A stretch of DNA of 64,000 bases from Lysinibacillus sp. FSL K6-0232 (GTDB lineage Bacteria > Bacillota > Bacilli > Bacillales_A > Planococcaceae). Each line of letters starts with the position of its first letter. Within the stretch, counting starts at the first letter, position 1. Below are positions 8,083 to 17,209 of the stretch, piece by piece. Position numbers and translations under genes: made by a program. The notes below the pieces were generated by a model, which was not told the origin of the DNA, did no database searches, and saw nothing but the letters and a program-made list of their open reading frames with translations. The DNA is taken from the NCBI RefSeq assembly GCF_038008325.1, contig NZ_JBBOYW010000001.1:1726001-1790000 (forward strand), written 5' to 3'.

Positions 8083-8601
8083 ATGATGGATATTGAACAA
8101 ATTATCGAGGAGCATGGCGATTATTTAGTAAGGGTTGCCTATTTATATGTGAAAAATCAGGCGACTGCTGAGGATATTGTCCAGGATGTGTTCATTGCCT
8201 TTTATCAAAAGCAGGAGCAGTTTCGCCAAGAGGCATCATTGCGTACATATTTAGTAAAAATGACGGTCAATCGTAGCCATGATTATTTACGAAGCTGGAA
8301 AAGCAAACGCTTAACATTGTTGGAGAAAATAACAGGCCGTACAACAACCGTTACGCCTGAGAAGGAAATGCTCAAGAAGTCCGTGAAGCAGGAGCTAATT
8401 GAGGCATTATTTACATTATCAGTCATGTATCGAGAGGTGTTGATTTTGTATTATTTTGAGGAGCTGTCAACCGTAGAAATTGCGCAACTTATTCGCTGCC
8501 CTGAGGCAACCGTTCGCACACGATTACAGCGGGCGCGCAAACAGCTTGCAACAGCCATTGGTCATTTTGATTGGGAGGTGCTACGCCATGAATCGATTTA
8601 A
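8083..8601 (+). CDS. ECF RNA polymerase sigma factor (second copy)
   Basis: Alternative sigma factor of 172 residues, closely similar to the copy at 3707: HGDYLVRVAYLYVKNQATAE and DIVQDVFIAFYQKQ (region 2), YREVLILYYFEELSTVEIAQ and CPEATVRTRLQRARKQL (region 4). ATG 8083 (or the ATG right after it) follows GAGGG at 8069-8074. Its end overlaps the next gene by 14 bases. The two sigma operons are 2.7 kb apart and look like products of a duplication, but their partner genes are unrelated. Confidence 0.9.
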   Translation: MMDIEQIIEEHGDYLVRVAYLYVKNQATAEDIVQDVFIAFYQKQEQFRQEASLRTYLVKMTVNRSHDYLRSWKSKRLTLLEKITGRTTTVTPEKEMLKKSVKQELIEALFTLSVMYREVLILYYFEELSTVEIAQLIRCPEATVRTRLQRARKQLATAIGHFDWEVLRHESI

Positions 8602-9244
8602 AGAGGATGCGCTAAAGGAGCTACAGCACATTAAGCTGTCACCACAGCGCAAACAGCAAATGGCTGATAAAGCACGGCACGCAAAGCAGCGTCAGGCGGG
8701 CAATCAATGGTCATACCGTTTGGTGCTTGCAGCGTTTACAATACTGGCGCTAGGCTTTAGCTATTTAATCATGCAAAAGGGACAACAGCCACTAGGTCAA
8801 CAAACAGCAAGCTCAGCGGATACATGGAGCTTGTGGTCATTATGGGCATCAGATATTGTCAGAGGGCTTTGTGTGCTGGGCTTATATATGGGGCTGGGCT
8901 ATTTTGTTAAGTACGTGCTGCGGAAAAAGGGCTATGGTTTACCTGTTTGTATTGCATGTGGAGAGAGCTGGTCGAAGAAGGAGGCGCGTCAATTACATCG
9001 CAAAAATGATAATATTATTTGTCCATCTTGTGGGAAAAAGCAATATCGCACAAAGAAGTCGATTCAGGCTAGTGGTGTGGTAAGCATTCCAGTAAGCTTT
9101 ATTGTTTTAGCACCACATATCTTCCAAAATTTTTGGCTGGGTATTCCTATTAGCTTAATCGGGATGTGGCTATTTTATCGTCAAGTAGCGCCATATACAT
9201 TTAAGCTGCAGGACAAGGATTCTGTAAATGAGCCTTTATGGTAA
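8588..9244 (+). CDS. Anti-sigma-like membrane protein with cxxc_20_cxxc zinc-ribbon domain
   Basis: Protein of 218 residues, ATG 8588 overlapping the sigma gene. Residues 1-40 are a charged helical segment (FKEDALKELQHIKLSPQRKQ) of the sort that heads anti-sigma factors, then membrane helices at about 43-60 and 80-105. Residues about 115-215 match the cxxc_20_cxxc family: CIAC, exactly 20 residues, CPSC, followed by two more hydrophobic helices and the ending VNEPLW. So it seems to be a fusion of an anti-sigma front end to a cxxc_20_cxxc protein. A redox or metal-sensing role for the ribbon is inference. Confidence 0.75.
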   Translation: MNRFKEDALKELQHIKLSPQRKQQMADKARHAKQRQAGNQWSYRLVLAAFTILALGFSYLIMQKGQQPLGQQTASSADTWSLWSLWASDIVRGLCVLGLYMGLGYFVKYVLRKKGYGLPVCIACGESWSKKEARQLHRKNDNIICPSCGKKQYRTKKSIQASGVVSIPVSFIVLAPHIFQNFWLGIPISLIGMWLFYRQVAPYTFKLQDKDSVNEPLW

Positions 9245-9288
9245 AATGATAGGATAAATGTAAGGTTATAGAGGAAGGAGGAATGCTT

Positions 9289-10863
9289 GTGGCTACATTA
9301 TGGACTGGTGGGAAAATTTATACAATGGCTCAAGCTGGTGGCACAGTGGAGGCGGTTCTTGTTGAGGATGGCAAAATTATAGCAACGGGCTCTGCAGCAA
9401 GCTTGTCATCCCAAGCGACTGCGATTCAGCATTTACAGGGCAATGTCATGTATCCAGGCTTTGTAGATAGTCATTTACATATTATTGGCTATGGTGAAAA
9501 GCTAAAGCATATTGATGTATCCACTATCACAAGCAAGGAGGCTTTACTGGCTAAGCTACAAGAGCCAATGTCGAATGCCTTGCCGCATGAGTGGGTCACT
9601 GCTATTGGCTTCAATGAAAATCAATTTGAAAGCCCCATTTTTCCGACATTGGCGGAGCTAGATGCACTTGGTGGTGCACATTTAATTATTAAACGTAGCT
9701 GTCATCATTTAATTTTAGCCAATTCCAAGGCACTCGCCTTTGCGGGAATTACAGCCGATACACCTTCACCAGAGGGTGGTGTAATTGAGAAAGTAGACGG
9801 TAGGCTAACAGGTGTATTAAAGGACGAGGCTTTATATTTAATGGTGAATCATATGCCACATATTACACCTGCCTATATTGAGGATGCCTTAACAAAGGCT
9901 ATTGCTTCCTTGCAGTCCTATGGTTTAGTCGGCGGGCATTCTGAGGATTTAAGCTATTTTGGACCACCAAGCCAGCCGATTCAGGCTTATCGCAAAATTG
10001 TCGAGCAGCAGCAATCCTTTAAGGTGCATTTATTACAGCATCATACGGTGTTTGAAGAGGTAGCCAAGATGAATCAAGCCTCTTCGCCATATGTGGAATT
10101 TGGCGCAATGAAAATTTTTATAGATGGCGCATTTGGTGGGCGAACGGCTGCCTTGCGTCAGCCCTATTGTGATGACCCTCATCATGCAGGAATGCTTATT
10201 CATACAAAGGAGCAATTAGTGGACTATGTGCAGCTTGCTCGTCAATATGGACAAGCTGTTGCTGTGCATGCTATTGGTGATTTAGCGGTGGAGCTTATAT
10301 TGGACGTTTTTGCCGCATATCCACCATTGGCAGGGCAGTTGGATCGAGTGATTCATTGTAGCTTGGTGGATAGCGCTATTTTAGCTAGGCTTGCTACCTT
10401 ACCTGTGGCAGTTGATATGCAGCCGCAATTTGTGCAGGGCGAGTATGAGGCGGAGCTGGCAAAGCTTGGGGAGGAGCGGGCACAGGGCTTGCATCCATTA
10501 AAGTCCCTGCTTGATCATGGGCTTATTGTAGCAGGTGGCAGTGATGCACCAGTGGAAATACCGAATCCGCTTTATGGTATTTATGCGGCTGTGACACGAT
10601 GCAATATTGGGGAAACACATGATGGCTACAATCCACAGGAAAAAATTTCACGCTTTGAGGCAGTGCAATTGTATACAGTAGGAGCGGCAGCTATTATTAA
10701 TCAACACCATGTTCGTGGTAAAATTATGGAGGGCTATACAGCAGACTTCACGATTTTAAAGGATGATATTTTTACGGTGGCAATTGAGCAGCTACCATTT
10801 ATACAAGTTGCTTCTACAGTTGTGGATGGGCGTATTGCCTATGAAAGTCGTTGCGAGGATTAA
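9289..10863 (+). CDS. Amidohydrolase, YtcJ-like
   Basis: Metal-dependent hydrolase of the amidohydrolase superfamily, YtcJ-like branch, 524 residues. Visible: the metal-binding FVDSHLHIIGYGE at about residue 58, the lysine region GAMKIFIDGAFGGRTAALRQ, VAVHAIGDLAVE, and GGSDAPVEIPNPLYGI near residue 420. GTG 9289 is preferred: AAGGAGG at 9275-9281 is 7 bases from it but only 1 base from the in-frame ATG 9283. The substrate (an amide or imide) cannot be told. It overlaps or closely abuts the next gene. Confidence 0.87.
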   Translation: MATLWTGGKIYTMAQAGGTVEAVLVEDGKIIATGSAASLSSQATAIQHLQGNVMYPGFVDSHLHIIGYGEKLKHIDVSTITSKEALLAKLQEPMSNALPHEWVTAIGFNENQFESPIFPTLAELDALGGAHLIIKRSCHHLILANSKALAFAGITADTPSPEGGVIEKVDGRLTGVLKDEALYLMVNHMPHITPAYIEDALTKAIASLQSYGLVGGHSEDLSYFGPPSQPIQAYRKIVEQQQSFKVHLLQHHTVFEEVAKMNQASSPYVEFGAMKIFIDGAFGGRTAALRQPYCDDPHHAGMLIHTKEQLVDYVQLARQYGQAVAVHAIGDLAVELILDVFAAYPPLAGQLDRVIHCSLVDSAILARLATLPVAVDMQPQFVQGEYEAELAKLGEERAQGLHPLKSLLDHGLIVAGGSDAPVEIPNPLYGIYAAVTRCNIGETHDGYNPQEKISRFEAVQLYTVGAAAIINQHHVRGKIMEGYTADFTILKDDIFTVAIEQLPFIQVASTVVDGRIAYESRCED

Positions 10864-10934
10864 TCCTTGCAGCGATTTTTTGCTGTTTCGTTGCATATGT
10901 TATGTTAACGATTGATGGAAGCAGGGGGGAGTAT

Positions 10935-12707
10935 GTGCATCAGGCAGGACAAGTAATGCAACAGGCACTACGTAATATTTATAACTACTGCTTAGATTAT
11001 GTACAGGTGTTTGCATTGATTCGAATTTTCCAGTTTTTATGTATCATCCCTGTCACATCTATTGCCTTAAAGCTTATGCTACGCATTACAGGCTATACAC
11101 ATATAACAGAGCAAAACTGGCAAAGCTTTGTGGCACATCCTTTGGTGATTGCTATGATTTGCCTGTTAATTTTGCTATTTTTATTATTTATTTATTATGA
11201 AATGGGCTTTTTATTTTTAATGGCCTTTCATCAGCAAAGAGGTATGCGTTATCGCTTTTTTCCTTTATGGCAGCAGCTTAATCGAAAGGTTATTTACTTT
11301 TGCAGTATTCAAGTAGTGTTTTTAATTGGATACATTGCGCTTTTATTGCCACTAGCATCCTTTCTGTTGCCACTCACCTTAACCCAAACGATTGCCCTTC
11401 CACAGTTTTTAACAGAAGAAATGATGAGCAGCCGAGCGGGCAGGTTAGCCTATACAGTGGTGGCAAGTATTGCTGTGATAATCGGTATTCGCAGTATTTT
11501 AACATTGCCGATTTTTACCATTCAGCCTAATATTTCAATTTTCCGCTCCCTTGTGCAAAGCTGGCGTTTTTCCAAGCGAGGCTTATTTGAATTGGTAGTG
11601 CTATTAGCGATGCTACTAGCAGGTCATTTATTTGTGATGCTCGGTATAACGGTGATTAGCCTGTTTCCGCTTTATTTGATAGAGCGTATCATGCCAAGTG
11701 CTGCCCTTGTTACGGCTGGGCTGACGCTGGCATTTTTAGAGATCGTCTTTGTCGTGCTGTTTAGCTTATTGCAGGCAATGTTTTCACAGATAATGGTAGC
11801 CATCACCTATAATACGCCCGTTTTAGGGAAGGTTTCCATGGCTGTGCGGCACAGAAATCGCTACTATAAGCTATTGTTTGTCATAAGCTGTATTATTTTT
11901 AGCGTATTAAGTGTGATGAATATCCAGTCATTGGAGAAAAGTGTTTATGCACCTGATACAAAAATTATTGCACATCGTGGCTATGTCGCAGGCAATGTGG
12001 AAAATACGATTAGCGGCATCGTGAGCGCTGCTAATGCAGGGGCAGATTTAATTGAAATTGATATTCAGCAAACCGCTGATGGGAAGTTTGTCGTATTCCA
12101 TGACCGCACATTGCGCCGACTTGCTGGTAAAAGTGGTGTGATTGCCAATATGACGCTTAGCGAATTACAGACATTAACCATCCATCAAAATGGCTATAGC
12201 GATAAAATTGCCTCCTTAGAGGATTGTATTGAAATTGCTAAGGCGTTGGATGTGGCATTGTTAATTGAATTAAAGGTGCATGGTCAGGAAACGGAAGATA
12301 TTTTGCCGCAATTAGTGGAAACATTGCGCAAATATAAGGTGCTGGACACCTACTATGTGCAGTCGGCTGATGGGCAGAAAATGATGCAATTAAAAAAGCT
12401 TGTGCCGCATCTGCGGGTCGGCATTGTTTATGCGTTGAATATCGGACCGATGGAGGAGCAGGTTGATTTTATTGCATTAGAGGCATCATGGGTAACGGAG
12501 CCGTTAATTGAGGAGCTGAAGCAGCGCCCGATGGATTTATTTGTCTGGACATTAAATGATGATCGGTCATTACAAATATTTATGGAGAAAAATATTAGCG
12601 GCATTATTACTGACCATCCTGATATTGCTCGTGAGCTACGAGCAAAGCAAAGCAAGCATCAATACTTTCTGCAGCGAGTCCTCCATCGCCTACGCTTTAT
12701 TTTTTAG
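10935..12707 (+). CDS. Membrane-bound glycerophosphodiester phosphodiesterase
   Basis: Hydrolyses glycerophosphodiesters to glycerol-3-phosphate and an alcohol. About 590 residues: a membrane region of six to eight helices (residues about 15-335), then a GDPD domain from about 343 with IIAHRGYVAGNVENT, DLIEIDIQQTADG, VVFHDRTLRRL, and the ending FVWTLNDD...GIITDHPD. All catalytic His/Glu/Asp motifs are present. The start is uncertain: GTG 10935 has AGGGGGGAG just upstream; the frame is open to TTG 10851, which would overlap the amidohydrolase by 13 bases and add a hydrophobic segment without a good ribosome-binding site. Family proteins usually begin near the ALRNIY motif. Confidence 0.85.
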   Translation: MHQAGQVMQQALRNIYNYCLDYVQVFALIRIFQFLCIIPVTSIALKLMLRITGYTHITEQNWQSFVAHPLVIAMICLLILLFLLFIYYEMGFLFLMAFHQQRGMRYRFFPLWQQLNRKVIYFCSIQVVFLIGYIALLLPLASFLLPLTLTQTIALPQFLTEEMMSSRAGRLAYTVVASIAVIIGIRSILTLPIFTIQPNISIFRSLVQSWRFSKRGLFELVVLLAMLLAGHLFVMLGITVISLFPLYLIERIMPSAALVTAGLTLAFLEIVFVVLFSLLQAMFSQIMVAITYNTPVLGKVSMAVRHRNRYYKLLFVISCIIFSVLSVMNIQSLEKSVYAPDTKIIAHRGYVAGNVENTISGIVSAANAGADLIEIDIQQTADGKFVVFHDRTLRRLAGKSGVIANMTLSELQTLTIHQNGYSDKIASLEDCIEIAKALDVALLIELKVHGQETEDILPQLVETLRKYKVLDTYYVQSADGQKMMQLKKLVPHLRVGIVYALNIGPMEEQVDFIALEASWVTEPLIEELKQRPMDLFVWTLNDDRSLQIFMEKNISGIITDHPDIARELRAKQSKHQYFLQRVLHRLRFIF

Positions 12708-12727
12708 CAGCACAGAGCGAGGAAGGG

Positions 12728-12808
12728 AGAGTACCCGCGGAGTCGAGAGAAATACCTGCGAAATGAGAGCGAATATCCGCGGAGTCGGGAGAAATACGCG
12801 CGAAAGCA
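12728..12808 (+). repeat. Four tandem 21-bp imperfect repeats
   Basis: Units at 12728-12745, 12746-12766, 12767-12787 and 12788-12808 share the core GAGAAATACCCGCGGAGTC; units 1 and 3 end GCGGAGTC, units 2 and 4 GCGAAAG-like, so the array also reads as two 42-bp units. GC content is well above the flanks. It lies just after the phosphodiesterase gene. Function unknown. Confidence 0.75.
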
Positions 12809-12903
12809 GGTGAGTGATGAAAATATTTCCTCTAGGTGTAACTTTTTGAGGAGCAGGGGCGACTACTTCTATGAATTCGCGAAATAAAGGAGATGCTTTT
12901 TGT

Positions 12904-13821
12904 ATGAAAATGACGAAAGTCGTACCATTTGCTCTAACAGCATTATTAGTAGGGGGCGCGATTGGAGCTCCAGCTGCAGCAGCAAACGAAGGAGAGGCTG
13001 TTGTGACGAACGCAGAAAATAGTGAGCAACAAGTGCAGCCAGTTTTTATTCAAGTAACAGGTACAGTGGAAAATGTAGAGGTACGTGAAAACGCAACCTA
13101 CTATACAGTGGTTGACGGTGACAATACCAATATAATGGTTGTAACAAACGAGTCATTAGTGTTCGATAACACAGGAAAAGAAGTTAAGCTGCAAAAAGGA
13201 GATAACGTATCGTTTTATTCCTATGCGAAAAAGCCTATGCTTGCGATTTATCCGCCACAATACCATCCAGAAGTTATTATTGTGGAAACAGCAGAAATGG
13301 GCACTGTAGAAGTGGATTTCTTCAATAAAGAATTGATCGATACAGAAAACTATGTCAAATTAACAATTGGTCAGGATACAAAGCTACAAAGTGCTTCTGG
13401 CAAAGCAGTAAAGGCTGAGGATTTAGCAGGACAGCATTTAGTTGCATTCTACACAGTGGCAACAATGAGCATTCCAGCACAAACATCCCCTTCAAAGGTC
13501 ATTGTGTTAGATCAAATAGAGCAGGATGAGCCCGCTGCAATTCCAGCAGCTGTGCAAGACATCATCAACAAGGATTCCTATGAAGTGGATGGCACAACAA
13601 TGGTGCCGCTACGAGCAATTGCAGAGGAGCTTGGCTTTACAGTAAAAGCAACCGCAACAGGAGCGATTATTTCTAAAGGCGCACTATCGTATACGATTAC
13701 ACGTGGGCAAAAGGAATATGGCTACAATAAAGCACTGCGCCACTTCAATGTAGCACCAGCTTTATTAGAGCCTTCAAAAACATATGTATCTGTTGAATTT
13801 ATTGAGGAATTAGTAAAATAA
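12904..13821 (+). CDS. Secreted protein with copper-amine-oxidase-N (stalk) domain
   Basis: Exported protein of 305 residues. Signal peptide at residues 1-27 (MKMTKVVPFALTALLVGGAI...APAAAA). Middle part is beta-rich (VTGTVENVEVRENATYYTVV; GQDTKLQSASGKAV), resembling OB-like modules. Residues about 225-300 match the copper amine oxidase N-terminal/stalk domain (MVPLRAIAEELGFTVKATATGAIISKG). ATG 12904 is chosen because AAAGGAGA lies at 12886-12893 and because it heads the signal peptide; the frame is open to 12871. The domain is common in Bacillales cell-surface proteins and does not by itself mean copper or amine oxidase activity. Confidence 0.8.
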   Translation: MKMTKVVPFALTALLVGGAIGAPAAAANEGEAVVTNAENSEQQVQPVFIQVTGTVENVEVRENATYYTVVDGDNTNIMVVTNESLVFDNTGKEVKLQKGDNVSFYSYAKKPMLAIYPPQYHPEVIIVETAEMGTVEVDFFNKELIDTENYVKLTIGQDTKLQSASGKAVKAEDLAGQHLVAFYTVATMSIPAQTSPSKVIVLDQIEQDEPAAIPAAVQDIINKDSYEVDGTTMVPLRAIAEELGFTVKATATGAIISKGALSYTITRGQKEYGYNKALRHFNVAPALLEPSKTYVSVEFIEELVK

Positions 13822-13829
13822 GCAAGTCA

Positions 13830-13863
13830 AACCCCTTTATGGCAAAACCATAAAGGGGTTTTA
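13830..13863 (+). terminator. Terminator after the stalk-domain gene
   Basis: Thirteen-base perfect stem AACCCCTTTATGG / CCATAAAGGGGTT, loop CAAAA, short T tail. Confidence 0.92.
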
Positions 13864-13933
13864 TAATGGAAAGATTTAAAAAAAGTTTTGGACAATAAAC
13901 AAAAGAGGAGAGCTTATTTTTGTTTTTTTCAAA

Positions 13934-13949
13934 AGATTTTTAAAAATCT
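13934..13949. promoter_or_regulatory. 16-bp perfect palindrome upstream of the permease promoter
   Basis: AGATTTTTAAAAATCT, a perfect palindrome 10 bases upstream of the -35 box. Possible operator or activator site; AT-rich, so chance is not excluded. Confidence 0.4.
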
Positions 13950-13958
13950 GATAATTCA

Positions 13959-13987
13959 TTGACTTTCCTTGTGCTTAAAAATATGAT
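13959..13987 (+). promoter_or_regulatory. Sigma-A promoter of the SSS permease operon
   Basis: TTGACT (13959-13964), 17 bases, TATGAT (13982-13987). It is about 70 bases upstream of the first gene of the operon and is the only good promoter in the gap. Confidence 0.82.
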
Positions 13988-13988
13988 G

Positions 13989-14008
13989 TTCATTAACCGG
14001 TGAATGAA
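13989..14008. promoter_or_regulatory. Operator-like dyad over the transcription start
   Basis: TTCATT-A-ACCGGT-G-AATGAA: six-base arms around the central palindrome ACCGGT. It starts right after the -10 box, where a repressor would block transcription. Confidence 0.6.
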
Positions 14009-14056
14009 GAAATGCTTTAAAGCAGAAAATTGCTAACATAGAAGAGGTGAAATTGT

Positions 14057-14332
14057 TTGAAATCTATAGGGAAAAGAAATTTGTTTTTCGCTGCTAGCTT
14101 TATTGTGCTAGTTTTACTCGCTAGTTTTCCAGGGTTATTTGATTTTAGTAATAAAATTGAGCCACGTATTTTAAGCTTACCATTCTCATATTTTTGGCAA
14201 TTCTTTATAAATATTTTGATCTTCCTATTATTAATAACGTGGTATTTGGTAGATGCCAAATATGGTGATTTAGATATTGATATTGAACCTTTGACAAAAG
14301 CACAATTGCAGGAATTGGAGGTGAGAAAATAA
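14057..14332 (+). CDS. Small membrane subunit of an SSS permease (DUF3311-like)
   Basis: A 91-residue protein with two membrane helices (about residues 8-28 and 40-64). The stretch PRILSLPFSYFWQFFINILI resembles the small DUF3311/YhdT-type partners found in front of sodium:solute symporters. TTG 14057 is the start, with GAGGTGA at 14044-14050. Its stop overlaps the ATG of the symporter by one base (TAATG), so the two are made together and probably form one transporter. Confidence 0.75.
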   Translation: MKSIGKRNLFFAASFIVLVLLASFPGLFDFSNKIEPRILSLPFSYFWQFFINILIFLLLITWYLVDAKYGDLDIDIEPLTKAQLQELEVRK

Positions 14333-15849
14333 TGCTATCGATAATCTTTATTGTTGTGTTCTTTGTTATTGTGTTTGCGATTAATGCGAAAAATTTTGGT
14401 GTTAAATCCTTTGAGGAATACGCAACAGCACGAGGCAGCTTTGGGGTGCTGGCGATTTCATTAGCTGTATTTTCTACATGGTATGTAGGCGCTACCTTTA
14501 CAGCATTTGCAGGATACTCGGTTGGCTATGGCTTTATTGGACTGTATGTACTGACCTATGCAACATTAACAATGCTTTCCATGTACCTAGTTGCCGAGAA
14601 AACATATATTTGGGGGAAAAAATATCATATTGGCACTCAAGCAGAGCTAATGGATTTGCGCTATAAAAGCAGTATGGTGCGTTTAGTGGTGGGGATTGCG
14701 GGCATTGTCTTTACAGCGCCTTGGCTATTGATGGAATGGATTACACAGGGCGTTATTTTTAACTACGCTACAAATGGTTTAATCAGTCCTGTTGTTGGTA
14801 TGCTAATTGGCATTGTGGTCGTGCTTGCCTATGTGTCCTTAGGTGGTATGAAATCAGTAATTACAGCGAATATTTTCCAAGGTGCATTTATGTTTTTTGT
14901 TGGCACTGGCGTTATGCTCTATATGATTTTTAAATTTTCGGGTGGTATTGCGGCAGGGATGGATTCCTTAGTGGCGAATCACCCAGAAACATTAACATTC
15001 CCGGGACCAGGCTGGGAGTTGCCTACCGCATTTTGGACGTCCATTATTGTGACAAGTGGCTTGGGCGGCTTTATGTGGCCGTGGGTTTACAATAAATTAT
15101 TTGCCTCAGATAGTATTCGCTCCATTAAGCAGTCTGCATTGATTGCACCGATTATTGGCGCAATATTCTATGTGATATTCCAATTATTAGGAAATGTGCT
15201 ATATATGAATGACACTGCCCGAAATAAGCCTGAGGAAGCCTATATGTGGGCTGCTGGAGAAATTGGTCCAGTCGTACTTGCGCTTATGTCGACGGTTATT
15301 ATGGCAACAAGTATTGCAACGGTAAGTGGTATTATTCAAGCGATGTCCACGTCCATTTCTCGTGATGTAGCGACGGTGATTAACAAGGATATTTCTGAAA
15401 AAACAGCGATGAAAATAGCGAGAATTTCAGTGTTTATTATTGGTGCAATATGTGCTGTTCTTGCAACGGTTGATGTTGGCGCATTAATCAATATTGCCTT
15501 GCTATCCTACCAAGGGATTATTATGATTTTCCCTGTTGTGATTTTAGGGCTTTATTGGAAGCGTGCCAACAAGGAAGGTGCTCTTGCAGGAATGATTATT
15601 GGCACAATTGTTTCCATGACATTAACGGTAACGGAGCCTGCATTGATTGCAAATTTAGGCTGGTCTGCTGGTGTTTATGGACTTATTACCACAACGGTTA
15701 TTATGCTTATTGCTGGCTATGCAAAGCCTGTCGAGGCACATGTGGAAGACCTATGGAACGATATTGAAACAGCCAGAAGCAATAAAAAATCTGTACCACT
15801 CAATGCTATTGACCCTGCATTGGCAAATACGAACCTAAAAAACGAGTAA
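14332..15849 (+). CDS. Sodium:solute symporter (SSS family)
   Basis: Na+-coupled uptake permease, 505 residues, about thirteen membrane helices. Family features: N-terminal FGVKSFEEYATARGSFG, AVFSTWYVGATFTAFAGYSVGY, and GLGGFMWPWVYNKLFAS in mid-protein. It is the second gene of an operon with a deacylase and two dehydrogenases, so the solute is probably an organic acid or N-acylated compound metabolised by them. The ligand cannot be read from the sequence. Confidence 0.9.
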   Translation: MLSIIFIVVFFVIVFAINAKNFGVKSFEEYATARGSFGVLAISLAVFSTWYVGATFTAFAGYSVGYGFIGLYVLTYATLTMLSMYLVAEKTYIWGKKYHIGTQAELMDLRYKSSMVRLVVGIAGIVFTAPWLLMEWITQGVIFNYATNGLISPVVGMLIGIVVVLAYVSLGGMKSVITANIFQGAFMFFVGTGVMLYMIFKFSGGIAAGMDSLVANHPETLTFPGPGWELPTAFWTSIIVTSGLGGFMWPWVYNKLFASDSIRSIKQSALIAPIIGAIFYVIFQLLGNVLYMNDTARNKPEEAYMWAAGEIGPVVLALMSTVIMATSIATVSGIIQAMSTSISRDVATVINKDISEKTAMKIARISVFIIGAICAVLATVDVGALINIALLSYQGIIMIFPVVILGLYWKRANKEGALAGMIIGTIVSMTLTVTEPALIANLGWSAGVYGLITTTVIMLIAGYAKPVEAHVEDLWNDIETARSNKKSVPLNAIDPALANTNLKNE

Positions 15850-15864
15850 ATAAGGAGGAATAAT

Positions 15865-17193
15865 ATGAAAAATGTTTTATCTTCTGAAAAAATAAAGCAA
15901 GAGCTGGTGGCAATGATTGATGAAATGCGTGAGGACATTATTCGTTTAGCAAGTGATATGGTGAAAATTCCAAGCGTGAACCCAAATTATGATGGTGTCG
16001 TGAAAGAGGAGGTCATCGGTGGGGAAAGGAACGTCCAAGAATTTCTGAAGCCTCTTTTTGAGGAAATTTGTGATGAAGTGGATATGTGGGAAGTAGAAGC
16101 ACAAAGACCAAATTTAGTTGGCGTGATAAAGGGGGCGGGTAATGGCAAGTCATTGATTTTCAATGGTCATATTGATGTAGTGCCACCAGGCCCGAACACT
16201 GATTGGAAATTTGAAGACCCCTTCTCAGGGAAAATAGAGGATGGCAAGCTATATGGACGTGGAGCCTGCGATATGAAGGGCGGGATAGCAGCCCAAATCA
16301 TGGCTGCTAAAGCATTAAAAAAATTAGGCATTCAATTAAAGGGTGATCTATTGCTAGAAACAGTTGTTGGCGAGGAAACAATGGATCATGAATTGGGTGT
16401 TACAGCAACAGTAGAAAGAGGCTATACGGCAGATGCAGCGATTGTATCTGAGCCATCTGGACCTCCGCAAAGCTTAGCCGTAGTACCTGTAAGCCCTGGC
16501 GTTATTCGTATGCATATTACCGTGAAAGGGAAAACAACACATGCTTCTGTAAGAAGAGAGTTTATTCGTGCAGGAGGCAAGCATGGTGAGGTGGGCATTA
16601 ATGCGGTAGAAAAAGGGATGTATATTGTCCAAGCCCTTCAGCAATTAGAGGAGGAATGGGGATTCACCAAGACGCATGATCTTTTTGAGCCAGGTCATTT
16701 CTCCATTCATCCGGGCATTATTCATGGCAAATCCTATGATGTGGACTTACCGTTTGTTGTTTCTGATTATTGTACGATTCAATATGCGGTTTGGCATCAT
16801 CCATTAGAATCCTTTGAGGAAGTAAAAGCCGAAATTTTAGCACATGTCGACAGAGCTGTCCAAAATGATTTATGGCTACGAAATCATCCACCAGAGATTG
16901 AATTTTTATTGCATTGGCCAGCCTTCAATGTGCCGACAGATCATCCAATTGTACAAGCAACAAGCCGTGCGCACGAGGAAGCAACGGGAGAGGAAGCGGT
17001 TATTCATGGCTTTGTGGCAGTGGCAGATGCAGCGTTTTTAAATGCGAAAGGAATTCCTTCTATTATATATGGTCCCGGTAGCATTTTAGTAGCACATGCA
17101 GCGAATGAGTATGTACTAGTCGAGGATTTAATCAAAGCGGCAAAAACCTATGCCTTAACAGCCTTAGAGTGGTGTGGCATAGAAGAAATATAA
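15865..17193 (+). CDS. M20 family metallopeptidase/deacylase (ArgE/DapE type)
   Basis: Zinc-dependent hydrolase of amide bonds, ArgE/DapE/ACY1 group, 442 residues, cytoplasmic. Metal ligands are visible: FNGHIDVVPPG (His, Asp), RGACDMKGG (Asp), VVGEETMDHE (catalytic Glu-Glu) and a late His (VAHAANEYV). The lid domain is at about residues 205-330. AAGGAGG lies just before ATG 15865. Fourth-gene neighbours are two SDRs, suggesting that an imported N-acyl compound is deacylated and then oxidised; that pathway is inference. Confidence 0.9.
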   Translation: MKNVLSSEKIKQELVAMIDEMREDIIRLASDMVKIPSVNPNYDGVVKEEVIGGERNVQEFLKPLFEEICDEVDMWEVEAQRPNLVGVIKGAGNGKSLIFNGHIDVVPPGPNTDWKFEDPFSGKIEDGKLYGRGACDMKGGIAAQIMAAKALKKLGIQLKGDLLLETVVGEETMDHELGVTATVERGYTADAAIVSEPSGPPQSLAVVPVSPGVIRMHITVKGKTTHASVRREFIRAGGKHGEVGINAVEKGMYIVQALQQLEEEWGFTKTHDLFEPGHFSIHPGIIHGKSYDVDLPFVVSDYCTIQYAVWHHPLESFEEVKAEILAHVDRAVQNDLWLRNHPPEIEFLLHWPAFNVPTDHPIVQATSRAHEEATGEEAVIHGFVAVADAAFLNAKGIPSIIYGPGSILVAHAANEYVLVEDLIKAAKTYALTALEWCGIEEI

Positions 17194-17209
17194 TAGAGGG
17201 GATGCTTAT

